DNA of 64,000 bases, from contig JBAMDO010000130.1 in the NCBI GenBank assembly GCA_037074765.1, positions 62,001 through 126,000 of the forward strand, read 5' to 3'. This document shows, one piece after another, positions 41,201 through 54,678 of the stretch. The translations under genes and the position numbers were made by a program. Numbering within the stretch: position 1 is the stretch's first letter; the number at the start of each line of letters is the position of its first letter. The DNA is from Mansonella perstans (Eukaryota > Nematoda > Chromadorea > Rhabditida > Onchocercidae). The notes beneath the pieces are model-generated. The model searched no databases, was not told where the DNA came from, and saw nothing but the letters and a program-made list of their open reading frames with translations.

Positions 41201-44190
41201 CACTGCGGAGAAAAACTTGCTACTATGACTTACGCCTTACACCTTTTTTAAATGCTATGCAATTTAGTATTTGAAAATATGCTAAGTTGCAGCAAAAATT
41301 AGGTTTAATAGTAACAGCTGGAGTTCTTTTAATTTCACAAAAAGTGTCTGTCAGAAAAAAATTGCTGTCAAATTGTCAAGCACATCAAACGTGTCACGAA
41401 GTTGCTGTTATTGTTGTTGTTGTTGTTGTTTTTGTTTTTGTTGTTGTTATTGTTGTTTTTGTTGTTGTTATTGTTGTTGTTGTTATTGTTGTTGTTATTA
41501 TTGCTGCTGTTGTTATTGTTGTCGTTATTGTCGTTGTTGATGTTGTTATTATTGTTGTTATTGTTGTCGTTGTTGTTATTGCTGTTATTATTGTTGTTGT
41601 TGTTAAGCTGAGTATTACTTGTCTTTTTGATTTATCAAATACATAAAAATGTCATTTATCGTAAAATTCAGATCACTTACCATCAATACCTATTTTACGA
41701 TAAGACTTATCCAAATTTAATAGCAAATGATAATAAGTATTAAATGTCACACATGTCACTTTTTCATCAAGACGAATAATCTACCAGTGCTTTGCCTAGA
41801 GAAGGAGGCGAGAAATCTCTTGACGAAATTAGTGCTATTTTTTTTTTCTAGCATAATTTTAATAAAAAAAACTGTTTTAAGCCTCAATAAAAACTATAAG
41901 GCCTTGGTATTTTCATATAAAAAACTATTCCTTCTTACTGTCGCAAGTAATTCAAAATAAATGCTTTTTCTTTTTTACTCAAACAAATTAGTGCTCTTTT
42001 TTTATTAAGACCAATAATCTATTAATGCTTCTGATATTTACTCTCTGTTACTAGTCCGTTACTCATATACACACATTTTTGATAATTTTTATTGCTTAAG
42101 GTGACCACATCGATCAATGATTGTCTTTTACGAAGTCGTGGTCATGCAAAATATGTTGTTTCGTCTGATCTTGATGAAATTATCGTGAATTATAAAGAAA
42201 CATCGTTGCTGAAATTACTGGATAATTTGCAAGCAAAGTTTCAAAAGTCAGCAGCCTTTGTCTTTCGTAGTAGTTTTGCGCTTTTTGAGGTTGGTACTTT
42301 ACGTACTTTTTAAGGAGGAAGGACACCTTTGTGATGTTATTTTTTTTCTTCAGAATATCACAGAAATAATATCAGCAGTCCTTATTGGGAGTTTTATTTG
42401 GGAGTTCTGCAGAAATGCTAATACATTTAACAGTCAGTATGAAATGTATGAATTTAATTAATACTGACAATAATTGGAAATATGATCAAATTAGTTTCAC
42501 TTAATAATATCAGATATAATTTTTTTCACGTAAAGCGGGAAAAGAAATGGCATGAAAACAAATGACTGATGAATTGATTGAAAGAAATCGATGTAAACTG
42601 GAATAAATTGAATGGAAAAGATAATTATGAGAAAATTTCATTAAAACCTGGAGGAAATGGGTGAAGCTTCACTTCATAACTAGGCTCATTTAATAAAAAT
42701 ACTCCCACTACTAGGCTCATATAACAAAAATACACCTACTACTAGGCTCATTTAATAAAAATGCACCACTACTAGGCTCATCTAATAAAAATACTTTACT
42801 CTGAGCTCACATATAGAAATCAAAATGTTTGTTTAATAATTTCAACTTTTTTTTTTAGAATTATTGGGCTAATATTTCCAAGCCGACAGATATTGATTTC
42901 AGTGGTTTTGCAAATATTTCACTGGAAAATTATGTTTGGCCAGCTGGTTTTCGGAGCAAAGTAAGTAATTTATTTTAAAGTTAAATACTTTTTGTCATTT
43001 AAAAAGAAGAAAAAAACAAACTGATGTTATTCTCAAGTTGAAATTATTGATGAAAATAATTTACTAACGAATTTTTTTTGCCTCTAAAGACAGAATATAT
43101 TTCGAAAGGTAAAGAATGCAAAATCCATTATCCTTGTGGTTTTCAGGTAGTTATGATTCCAGAGCACATATACAGCACACATGTACATCAGGTATTAGAA
43201 TTAGAACCTGGAAAACTTGTAACAATTGTGCCACCCGAAACTGCTCTTGTTTTTCATTTAAGGTTTGTTGAAGAATTCTTAGATGAATCGGATTTAAATT
43301 TATAATGACTACTTGTAGTTCGACAAAAAACTAAGTACTTTTATAGGTTAAAAAATTTTGCCATCAAAAGTATAATGCTTGAATATATGAGATTTTTTAA
43401 TGCTAGAAATTTGCTAATTTTTTGTAATGACTATAATTAAATGATGATTGAATAAATGTACAATGTTCTTCACATACAACAAATAAATGTATAATGTTCT
43501 TCATATATACTCTTTTATACCATATGCTGCTAATTATTGATTCAAAGTTTTCTTTGCTAATTTTTTTTTTAAGGCGAATTATGAGTAATGAGCTATGGTC
43601 ATCAAATAAAACAATGAAAACCGATGCGCTTGCTCGATTTATTGATCCATGTAATAAATCATGGAAAAATCGATTGAAAGGAATCAGAAAGATTCCGGAA
43701 GCTAAAATATTACACGGAAATAAATGGCCCCAAAGAGGAAGCCAGGTTTTTTTTTTTATTTTTCATTTCATATTTTTTATAGGATGGGGAACTGATGTAG
43801 AAAAAATTTTTCTGGAGAAAATTGCAAGGTCATAAAAATAACCCAAAAGCAGAGACATTATTGTACTATTTAAAACAGCCATATATGTGAAATATCATAT
43901 TTATATTGCTATGGTAATTTATGTTGCTACAGTAATTTATATTGCTACAGTAATCTGTATTGCTGCAATAATTTGTATAGTTATAGTAATTTATATTTCT
44001 ACAGTAATTTATTTTTACTTTACTTTTAAAATTCATATTTTAGGTAATGGAAGAACTTGAAGCATGCCGTGAACAACTTAATGCTATTCGAAATAATACT
44101 TGCCAATCACCGTATCGTTGTATGTCCAAAATTACTTCTGTTGGAGCAAATGAATGGATCATTGCACAACAAACTTGGACTGTTTTATAG
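38260..44190 (+). CDS. glycosyltransferase family 92 (DUF23) protein, Golgi type II membrane protein
   Basis: Nine exons: 38260-38526, 39159-39334, 39644-39893, 40102-40296, 42101-42289, 42859-42960, 43090-43262, 43574-43745 and 44044-44190, in phase throughout, giving 556 aa. Exon 1 encodes a signal anchor (residues about 5-25) and a Thr-rich stem coded by (ACT/ACA)n, likely O-glycosylated. The GT92 catalytic part follows: CLQPIFLLADWTLLVQFFE, GVTKFCVYVQSMTPEVDALL, the metal-binding DxD in VVSSDLDEIIV, AFVFRSSF, and the HVHQ-type segment near the end. Known relatives include C. elegans GALT-1, a galactosyltransferase acting on core fucose; the substrate here is not deducible, as nematodes have many GT92 paralogues. 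The first exon is linked by frame, phase and topology, and is the least certain. Introns hold several decayed exon or splice-site duplicates. Confidence 0.85.
38431..38512 (+). repeat. (ACT/ACA)n coding microsatellite for a poly-Thr stem
   Basis: Impure ACT/ACA/GCT triplets inside GT92 exon 1 encode TTTTTTTTTVANTTTTITTA. Copy-number change would alter stem length without breaking the frame. Confidence 0.8.
39416..39515 (+). pseudogene. exon 3 fragment of the GT92 gene with an added inverted arm, in intron 2
   Basis: Bases 39463-39505 repeat exon 3 (39746-39798): GGATAGGCCATCATT, a CAATTGTC block and GAGGCAC. In addition 39418-39443 is the reverse complement of the same block, so 39418-39505 can fold back on itself. 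It has no usable frame. Confidence 0.75.
39585..39660 (+). repeat. tandem duplicate of the exon 3 splice acceptor
   Basis: TTTCTATTCAGATGTAATTT at about 39588-39607 precedes the true TTTCTATTCAGATGTGATTT at 39633-39652. Use of the first acceptor would reach a TAG within six codons. Confidence 0.85.
40491..40660 (-). repeat. inverted relic of the 45-bp satellite family in GT92 intron 4
   Basis: Reverse-complemented, bases 40491-40578 contain two diverged 45-bp units (GGACATAGAAGA, TTAGAAAGATAAAC). The flank to 40660 shares GCCTAAAAGT with the left edge of the main array at 30025. Confidence 0.85.
41402..41605. repeat. (TTG/TTA)n tract in GT92 intron 4
   Basis: Long impure TTGTTGTTATTG run. 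It gives hydrophobic open frames in two registers, neither a gene. Confidence 0.9.
42679..42815. repeat. 31-bp minisatellite, four copies, GT92 intron 5
   Basis: Unit ACTAGGCTCATTTAATAAAA plus an 11-base variable tail. Confidence 0.85.
43908..44020. repeat. 18-bp repeat, six copies, with acceptor-like CTACAG, GT92 intron 8
   Basis: Unit GCTACAGTAATTTATATT, diverged copies, ending 24 bases before the true acceptor at 44043. Confidence 0.85.
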
Positions 44191-44246
44191 CGCATTCTTG
44201 TAATATATTATTTCTTTTGGTTGTAACAGAAGTAATTTTGGACATA
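44121..44246. repeat. perfect 22-nt inverted repeat across the GT92 stop codon
   Basis: Arm 44121-44142 lies in the last exon and arm 44225-44246 in the 3' UTR. They are exact reverse complements (core GTCCAAAATTACTTCTGTT). The 82-base loop contains the stop codon at 44188-44190. Confidence 0.93.
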
Positions 44247-44300
44247 TTATTATATATCACAACGGGTAATTACTGTGACAATTTTCTTATGTTATTTTGT

Positions 44301-44306
44301 AATAAA
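44301..44306 (+). promoter_or_regulatory. AATAAA poly(A) signal of the GT92 gene
   Basis: AATAAA lies 111 bases after the stop codon and downstream of the inverted repeat. Confidence 0.6.
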
Positions 44307-47300
44307 GTTATTTGAAATCTTCATCTTCTTTTAGACAGTATTCTTTTTTTTTTTTTCTTACATTTGCAATTATTTCAATTAATTGAAATAGAATTTTTAC
44401 AGATTTCAATTTGTTCGCTTGTACTTTTTTTTTTTGGCCTCATTTTGTTATTAATAATTCGCATCTGTAATTTATTGAACATAAAACAGTGAAGCGTATT
44501 TATTGAATGGAATAGTCACACTCATACATGATTCTCATAATTATGAATCAATTAGAAAAATTAATTAAATTTTCTATGTAATTATTATATCCATTCTGGT
44601 ATTTTCACATACACAGTTGAATATGGGAATCATGAAATTATAAACGCTCTCATATCTGAAAGCCAAAAAAGGATCTAGTCTTGTTTTAAAATTATATTAA
44701 CTCTACAATACTGTTGAACTTTGAACTTACATTACAGTTTCTTTTAGCAACTGTTTATCATTCTTTTTATTTATTTATTTATATGCAAATGTATTTACTG
44801 CCTTTATCATCACCTTTTTTTCATGTAAATTAATGATTAGGATCGATTTCTGTATAAATTATGCATTTAGAAATAATCCGCCATAGAAGCTTTATGTATG
44901 TAAAATAATAACGAAATTTGACTTTACTGGAAGAGATGTAGGGTATGTTATATTTTCAACCAAAACATTTGTTGTTCTTAAATGTTTTTAATATCCTTAG
45001 ATGTTTTTGAATGTCCTGAAATATGTTTGATATCCTGAAGTGTTTTGAAATGACCATTTGTAATCCTCAAAGTAACATTCCGAGTAATTCTCAAATGTAA
45101 CATTCCGATATAATTCATGGTATGACTTTGGAAAAAATTTATTGTTAAGAGTCAAGTAAAAGGTGAATATTTTCACTAGGAACAGTCATCAATGATAATA
45201 AGTCTAACTGGACTAGCTATATCGTTCAATAGAATGAATATCTCTCATGGCTATTCTGTCCATCAATATCAGATAAATGGAATAGCATGATGCAACTGAT
45301 CACATGACGATTTGATATGGATGTTGGAAAATCAATAATTTACATAATTTTATGGCATGCCTTTTCAAAGATATTTTTCTCTAAAGGGAATATAAATGCT
45401 GAGTGCTCTTTTCATTCAAGAAATTCTACAGTTCACTCTTCGAGGCATTATCATCAATCTATACTGTTTCGAGAAAAGCGGAGACTGCTGTTTTGAAACC
45501 TTTCGAGGTGGAGATTCTTTGGTGGAAACCGCTTTAATCGCAGTGGCTTGAACCGGGCAAAAGTCGTAACAAGGTTCCGTAAGTAAACGTGCAAAAGGAT
45601 CATTATTCAGGAAAAGTCTTAACAAGGTTCCGTGGGTAAACCTGCGAAAGGATCATTATTCAGCTTCAAAAAAAATAACATAACAACAATTATTTTATCC
45701 ATAATTATTATTACTGTCACTGAATACCTGAAACTGAAACTTTACTTTTATTAGATCTTTCAAATTAACAAAAAGAAGTAGGTAAGAGGTATAAATAAAC
45801 AACATTCTTTGTTCTAAAAGTGTCATCAGATAAGTATCATGCGTGACAAGAAAGATTAGGAATGATTAGATTAGAAAGATTAGGTAACAGTCAGCCTCTT
45901 TACTTTTATCATCAGAGAAATGAAAATCATCTCTCCTTGATACCACTGTTTATATGGGTTAGTAACTAACTATTCCTACATTCATATCAAAAAGACTGTA
46001 TGATCAATGATCGGCATAACTGATAACTGATGTCCTATCATTGTGACTATTTCTTGAATGAAGCAATTGTCGCATTATCGTAATCAAAATTACACTAAAA
46101 TAAACTGAAGTACATAAAATTAAGGCGATGAAGGGAGATATAAATAAACAATCGTTATGATTTTATAAAAAGATTTCGAGTACTTATACATGATTCCAGA
46201 TAAGACAAAGTACATGATAATCACATGAATCATCTTCATAATGATTCTAGAGGAATTTACCAAAACTCTACCTGTAATCCTTGTCACATATATATGAAAA
46301 AAAAAACCCCCACAATCAGTTTTTATAATCAAGCATTCAATCGTATTCTATTTTTATCTGTCACCAGTCTGATCATCAGCAGTATAATTCTTTCATTTAT
46401 GACAATCAATTATTAACCGAAATCAAGAACATGGATTTATCAATCAAAATTAATCATATTGTTAATTGTACAACTTATATCAATTGTAAATTAATAATAT
46501 TGCATAAGGTATAAAATTATAACTATAATGATAAACAATATAAAAAATATAATTTAGTGATATGAGTGATATTATCTACTGATAATAGTGAATGCAAACT
46601 CGATGAATGGGAAGCTAATTAAACTTCTTAATGAAATTAAAGAATTGGATTTGAGATCATTTGATGAATCAGTTATCATCTCACAATAAATTATGCATGC
46701 ATTATGCAACACGAGGAAAAATTAATGGAAAACGATAAAACAGAAAAATAAGGAAGAATACAAAATGATGAATGGAATATTCAATCCTAATAAGTCAAGA
46801 AATGGAAGCAATTGCGATTCTAAATTAATTTAAGGATGATTTAGAGCAAGAAAGATGTCGACAGTTATAAAGTTTGATTAATCTTACGATTGGCCAGTTC
46901 GCTATCGTAAACTATCGTAAAATCGAGCTATAATCGAACTCTCCAATAAGCATTTACGCTAATTTATTCCCAACAGTATCATCAATAAAAGCGTGACCAG
47001 CTAGAAGCTATATTCGAACTATTATTCATTGAATTACCGATTAAATTTTGCATATTTGTAATAAATTATTTACTAAAAAATAGCGACTACTCATAGAAGG
47101 AATCCTTTTTTACGCAGTTATTCATTCGAAAGTGGCTGTTTCGTGGCAAGAAATTGATTCCTATTACAAAGGTTAATAGATTATCAAAGGTTAATTAGAT
47201 CATCTTCAGGATAACCTGAAAATATGTGACTAATGGAATTGTTCAGGATCAGTTCATATTTATTGATATTATTTGATATTTTAATCTTTCATCTAAATTT

Positions 47301-47342
47301 TAAATGAATTTTCAGACTTTAAAGATTAATAGAGAAAAAAGA
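44307..47342. other. gene-poor interval with an rRNA relic
   Basis: No protein-coding exon supported. It holds the 18S rRNA 3'-end relic at 45470-45663. The right end should carry the promoter of the polyQ gene. Confidence 0.55.
45470..45663 (+). pseudogene. 18S rRNA 3'-end relic with duplicated tail
   Basis: Recognisable 3'-end blocks are GGAGACTGCTG, GGTGGAAACC, TTTAATCGCAGTGGCTTGAA and CCGGGCAAAAGTCGTAACAA, then the AAGGATCATTA end. The last 53 bases occur twice in tandem (45559-45611 and 45612-45663) with different substitutions. Helix 44/45 positions are altered, so it is not functional. It is an insertion of rDNA away from the rDNA array, later duplicated. Confidence 0.9.
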
Positions 47343-48096
47343 ATGACTTTAACGACAATTGTATCATTTTTATGTGCTGCGCTAAATATTTCCTATACAG
47401 TTGCTATATTAATTGTATGCGTTAAAAAACAAAAGGTTGACACTTAGTAACTTTCATAATGTCATATTGAAAACTGATGCCCACGTTTACTTCTATCATT
47501 AGTAGAGATTTCATGGAAAAATTTACCTTATCAGGAAAACTTGTTCAGATCAGAACTATTTTGATAATTCTTCATTCCTTCACTTTGGGGCAAAGTTGTA
47601 GCCGATTTAATTGAGCCACAACAGAATCTCTCATCCCGCCTTTATCTTTTACTCCATTCATGCTTTTCATCTCTCATCTACGAAGCCAATATTGCATCCA
47701 AACCGAATATCAAAACAAAAAAACACCAACACTGCCGGTTCCTTTAAACAAGTGGAATACTCCTCCAATTTCTCAAACATTTGTTCAATGCTAAGTCTCC
47801 CGTTTTCATTGTTATAGGAAAAGAAAATGTACAAGCCGAAAAAACAAAAAAATTGCCCCTTCATATTAAATGTGAAATCTTCGAGAATGCAAATGAAATA
47901 TAAATTTCATTTTCCAAAAATTGAAGAAAACTTTTTTTTTGGAATCTTAAAATCAAATTGAATATTGAGATAGAATACATACATTATTGCTAATCATTTA
48001 CAAAAGATTTCCTTTTTTTAGACGAAAGAGAAAAGTGAACAGCAACAACAACAACAGCAACAACAACAACAACAGCAACAACAACAACAACAGCAA

Positions 48097-48127
<31 letters not shown>

Positions 48128-48129
48128 AT

Positions 48130-48164
<35 letters not shown>

Positions 48165-50800
48165 ACAACAACAACAGCAACTGCCAGAACCGTCAAAAAA
48201 TTTAGAAGCAAATCAAAAACAAGCCTCTGGCTGTCCTCCCGCACCAAAAGATGCAGTTGCTACAGGAGCAGAAACCAAAGCACCTAAACAAGTGCTGCAG
48301 CAAAATGGAAATGCACCTAATCAGCAAATAATCAATAATGTTAGTTTAAAAAAAAATGTTGCAGTGACCGAGATGTCTGAGAACTCTGGGAACACATACC
48401 GTGAAGATAACTCCAAGAGTTACTAGAGAATCTTAAAACTATAAGAGAATCCTGAAACTATCGCGATATCATTCAGATCAGAACGATATCATTCAGATCA
48501 GAACTGTATATCAAAAATTGATTAAGATTTGGATTAGAAATACAATAGCCGAACTCTGCAATATGCTTACATTTACATGTAAAACTAAAAGTTTCACAAT
48601 ATATTTCTGATTTAAAAAAGAATTGTTTTTCTTCTGAAGTATTTATTGAACTATCTTAAACGCAAAATCTGTTTCATCATTTGTTTTTCCCATTTTTTTT
48701 TCTTTTTTTGGAAAAGCAAATAAAATTAAATTTGTCAAATATACGCTTTTTAAAATAATTATCAATATAGGAATTTGTTCAGAAATTAGAGAAAATTTTT
48801 AACATATATAAATGATATGGAAATGCTATGCCATTTGAAGATTTTAATGCCAGTTAGTTTCAATGAAATTTTTTAACAAATTGTAGAGCGAAGAGAATGC
48901 CGACAATAGATTTTGTTTTGAGGTCAATTTAATAATAATTTAAATAAAAATTAAGGCATAGAGAAACATGAACATTTCTTTGAGAGAGAGAGTTATGATA
49001 GGAACACATATTTCCCAAAGATAGTTATATCAACATTTTTTGATTCGATCCATAAATTTATATTCAGGAAAGCGTACAACGAACACAACCAAGTAAACCA
49101 ATAAGCGGTGAGCAAAAAGATAAGCAAAGAAATCTGTTAAAGGTTTACTGAATTTTTTTTTTTTTTTTTTTTTTTGTTGCAAAATTCTAACAATTTATGG
49201 TAAATTTTTCAAGAAGAGAATGATTGAAATGAGAGAAAATAAATTAAATGTAAGAAGACAATGAAATTTTTAGAGGGTAAAAGATAGAACGAAGAAAAAT
49301 GATGGAAAAGTACACGAACAGTATGTAAGCTTGCTATTGCTATTATTTACAAAGTTTTCTTGTATTAATGAATTGATAAGTTGTGTGGACAGCTTTTAAA
49401 CTGTTACAACAAGTGTGAAGATGAATTCTATAAAAACAAACTTTCGCACAAGGCATTTAATTAATAATACTATTAAAATTCTATAATGTTAATTTCAGGT
49501 ATAATATTTCAGTTATAACAGGTATAATATCAATAATAAGAATACTTTTTGACATTGAGTATTAAATGAATTAAATTTCCTATTACAACCCCACAGTTAA
49601 TCAGTAACACAATAATAAGTGAATAAAATAGTTAAAGTTACATCTCTGATAGTTTTATGGAAATAATCTGAATGAATATTTGTTTTAATTCATATCACCG
49701 CTTTCACTTTGATAAAGGAATTCCAAATAATGTTAACAGCCGAAAAAGAAACTTTCAGAAATCAGTGAAACGGCGAAAAAAAGTAACAGATAAACCAATG
49801 AAATCAAATGGCATAGCACCAACGCAAATTCAAACGGAAGAACAATCAGAGAATGAACAGGTTGATATTTGTGAAATTATATCTAATTAATGATGTAAAC
49901 TAATTAATCCAATTAATGATATAAACACAATAACAAGTAGCTTCAGTAGATTGTAAAACGTTGCAAGAAGTTAGCATCTATATTTATCATATCAGTTATT
50001 TCATATCTCACTTTATCATTTATCATATCTCACTGTCATTACATATTTCCTTATAACTATTATAATCACTATCATGATACAAAATTATTATCATCAATAC
50101 TACTGACGATTCTTTTTTTTAATGCGATCTTTGGAAAATATTTTGACTAAAAATTTTCTCTAAAAAGCAATATTTTGGCAATTCTATGTGATTGTTTTCA
50201 TTTTTGTTAGATGATAACAAGTCATTATCATCCTCCAGATGATAACCTCCATAGATATCCTTTCAAATCTCTCAGTATCAGTCTTTTTTTTAATTAATTA
50301 CTTCATAGATTACAATATAGTAAAAATATATCTAAATTTAATTCGATGATCAAATGATATCAAGTGCAATATACAATTTCATATTCTTATCAAAATCGTC
50401 AAATGTTATTTCCTCAATGAATTTTCGACTTTTTTTTTTCACAATTATGAATTGTTTTTTTGTAATAATTGTAGATTTGCTAAATATCAATCGTTCATTT
50501 TTGTTTTTCAACATTCATTGAAAATTTCAATTATTTTTTGTTTTTTTTTTTTTATTATTGTTTTTTAATTTTATTAATTTTTGTGTTGTTGATTGTATTG
50601 TTTGGTGAAGAGTTTTTGTTTTTTAGCTAGCCAATAATTATTTTCAAATTCAATTCCATATTAGTAAATAATTTTTAATAAGAGATTTATAGAGAAGAAA
50701 GGAGGAAGAAGAGGATGAAGATGAAGAGCCTGAAGATGATACAATGAAAGGTATCGCTTCGCTGCAACAAAATCCTAATATTGTCTCCATTGAAGAATAA
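47343..50800 (+). CDS. unrecognised small signal-anchored protein with polyGln tract
   Basis: Five exons: 47343-47435, 48022-48339, 49068-49107, 49718-49860 and 50693-50800, in phase, giving 233 aa. Residues about 3-27 are a membrane segment (LCAALNISYTVAILIVCV), followed by basic residues, so the rest is probably cytosolic. A tract of 46 Gln and one His (48040-48180) follows, then a polar Pro/Ala/Lys stretch, a basic patch (SRKRNFQKSVKRRKK), and an acidic end (EEEEDEDEEPEDD) closing with NPNIVSIEE. Exon 1 follows a TTTTCAG at 47309-47315 suited to SL trans-splicing. Each junction is GT/AG. I do not recognise the family. Alternatives: exon 2 can read through to TAG at 48424, giving a shorter form; exon 5 could splice on at 50750. 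Confidence 0.6.
48040..48180 (+). repeat. mixed CAA/CAG polyglutamine tract, 47 codons
   Basis: Mainly CAA with CAG every five to six codons and one CAT (His). Such interruptions usually stabilise the tract. Poly-Leu and poly-Asn frames over it are shadows. Confidence 0.95.
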
Positions 50801-51190
50801 CTATCTTTTATCTATGATCAGTTATTTTCTGTCATCTCAATCAGTTATCAATAAACAAACAATGCTGACCTCTTTTGACCTCTTACCTTTAGCTTTCATA
50901 TGAAAATACTAGGTGAAACTCTCTGCAACTTACCCATCCTCTCTGCCACATTTCAATGGACTATTGATAATGATTCGGCCGCGTTAAGTCTTAGCATATT
51001 CTGCGCGCTTTTTATTTTTCGAAATTTCTGTGGACACGTACGTGTACCAATCATTAATGATGTTATCATAGAAATAATGCATTATTTGTGAAATATTGGA
51101 TTAGATTAGTTATTAAGTGAAATTTAAAAATTTTTGTCATCGTATTTTTCTCACAAATTTATATTTTAACTTGTAATTTTAGCAGTAAAA
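50801..51190. other. 390-bp spacer before the MYST acetyltransferase
   Basis: No exon. It ends in ATTTTAGCAG just before the ATG at 51191, an acceptor suited to trans-splicing. Spacing and shared strand allow, but do not prove, an operon. Confidence 0.5.
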
Positions 51191-54133
<2,943 letters not shown>

Positions 54134-54678
54134 ATGATGTATTTTGATATATTGTACATTTACGTTAATTTATTTCTTTCTATCCTGTTTGTATATATTA
54201 CCTGTTTTTCTGTTACACTTCTCCAATAATGCATACCATTCAGAAGGAGCCGTAAAAACTTTAAGTCATACTAATAGTTGAATCTCAATTCCGGCTGAAA
54301 TGAGTTATGTCTTTGTTTGCTATTTAACTTATATTGTTGCTGTTATATTATAAAATTGTAATTTATTGTTTCGTAGCTGTTCTAGTAAACAGTTTCCTTC
54401 CTAATCAATAGACCTTGCGTTCTATTTCTATCTTGGTTTCGCAGGGAAATTCTGGATTTCTTCCTTAACCGATACAATATTTAAAGAGAGTATTGGGAAA
54501 CTTCTATCTACAGTTATTCGTCATCAAAGATTTACGAGAGGATGAATGATTCCGAATTCGTCATTGTGATCCTTATAAGGACTTAAACATAACGCATTAT
54601 CTTATATTATCCGATACTGTAGTTGCTTATTTTTTGTAAAAGTTATCAACTAAACATATAGGAGTTTCAGATATTCAT
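54134..54678. other. spacer between mys-1 and the FANCM-like gene
   Basis: 545 bases without a supported exon. It ends in GAGTTTCAG (54662-54670), a trans-splice-type acceptor eight bases before the next ATG. Confidence 0.5.

Noticed and set aside
41287..41646. Val/Leu-rich open frames
   Set aside because: Lie inside GT92 intron 4 and consist of the (TTG)n repeat.
47987..48247. Poly-Asn, poly-Leu and Val/Ala frames on both strands
   Set aside because: Shadows of the CAA/CAG tract; only the Gln frame continues into non-repetitive coding sequence.
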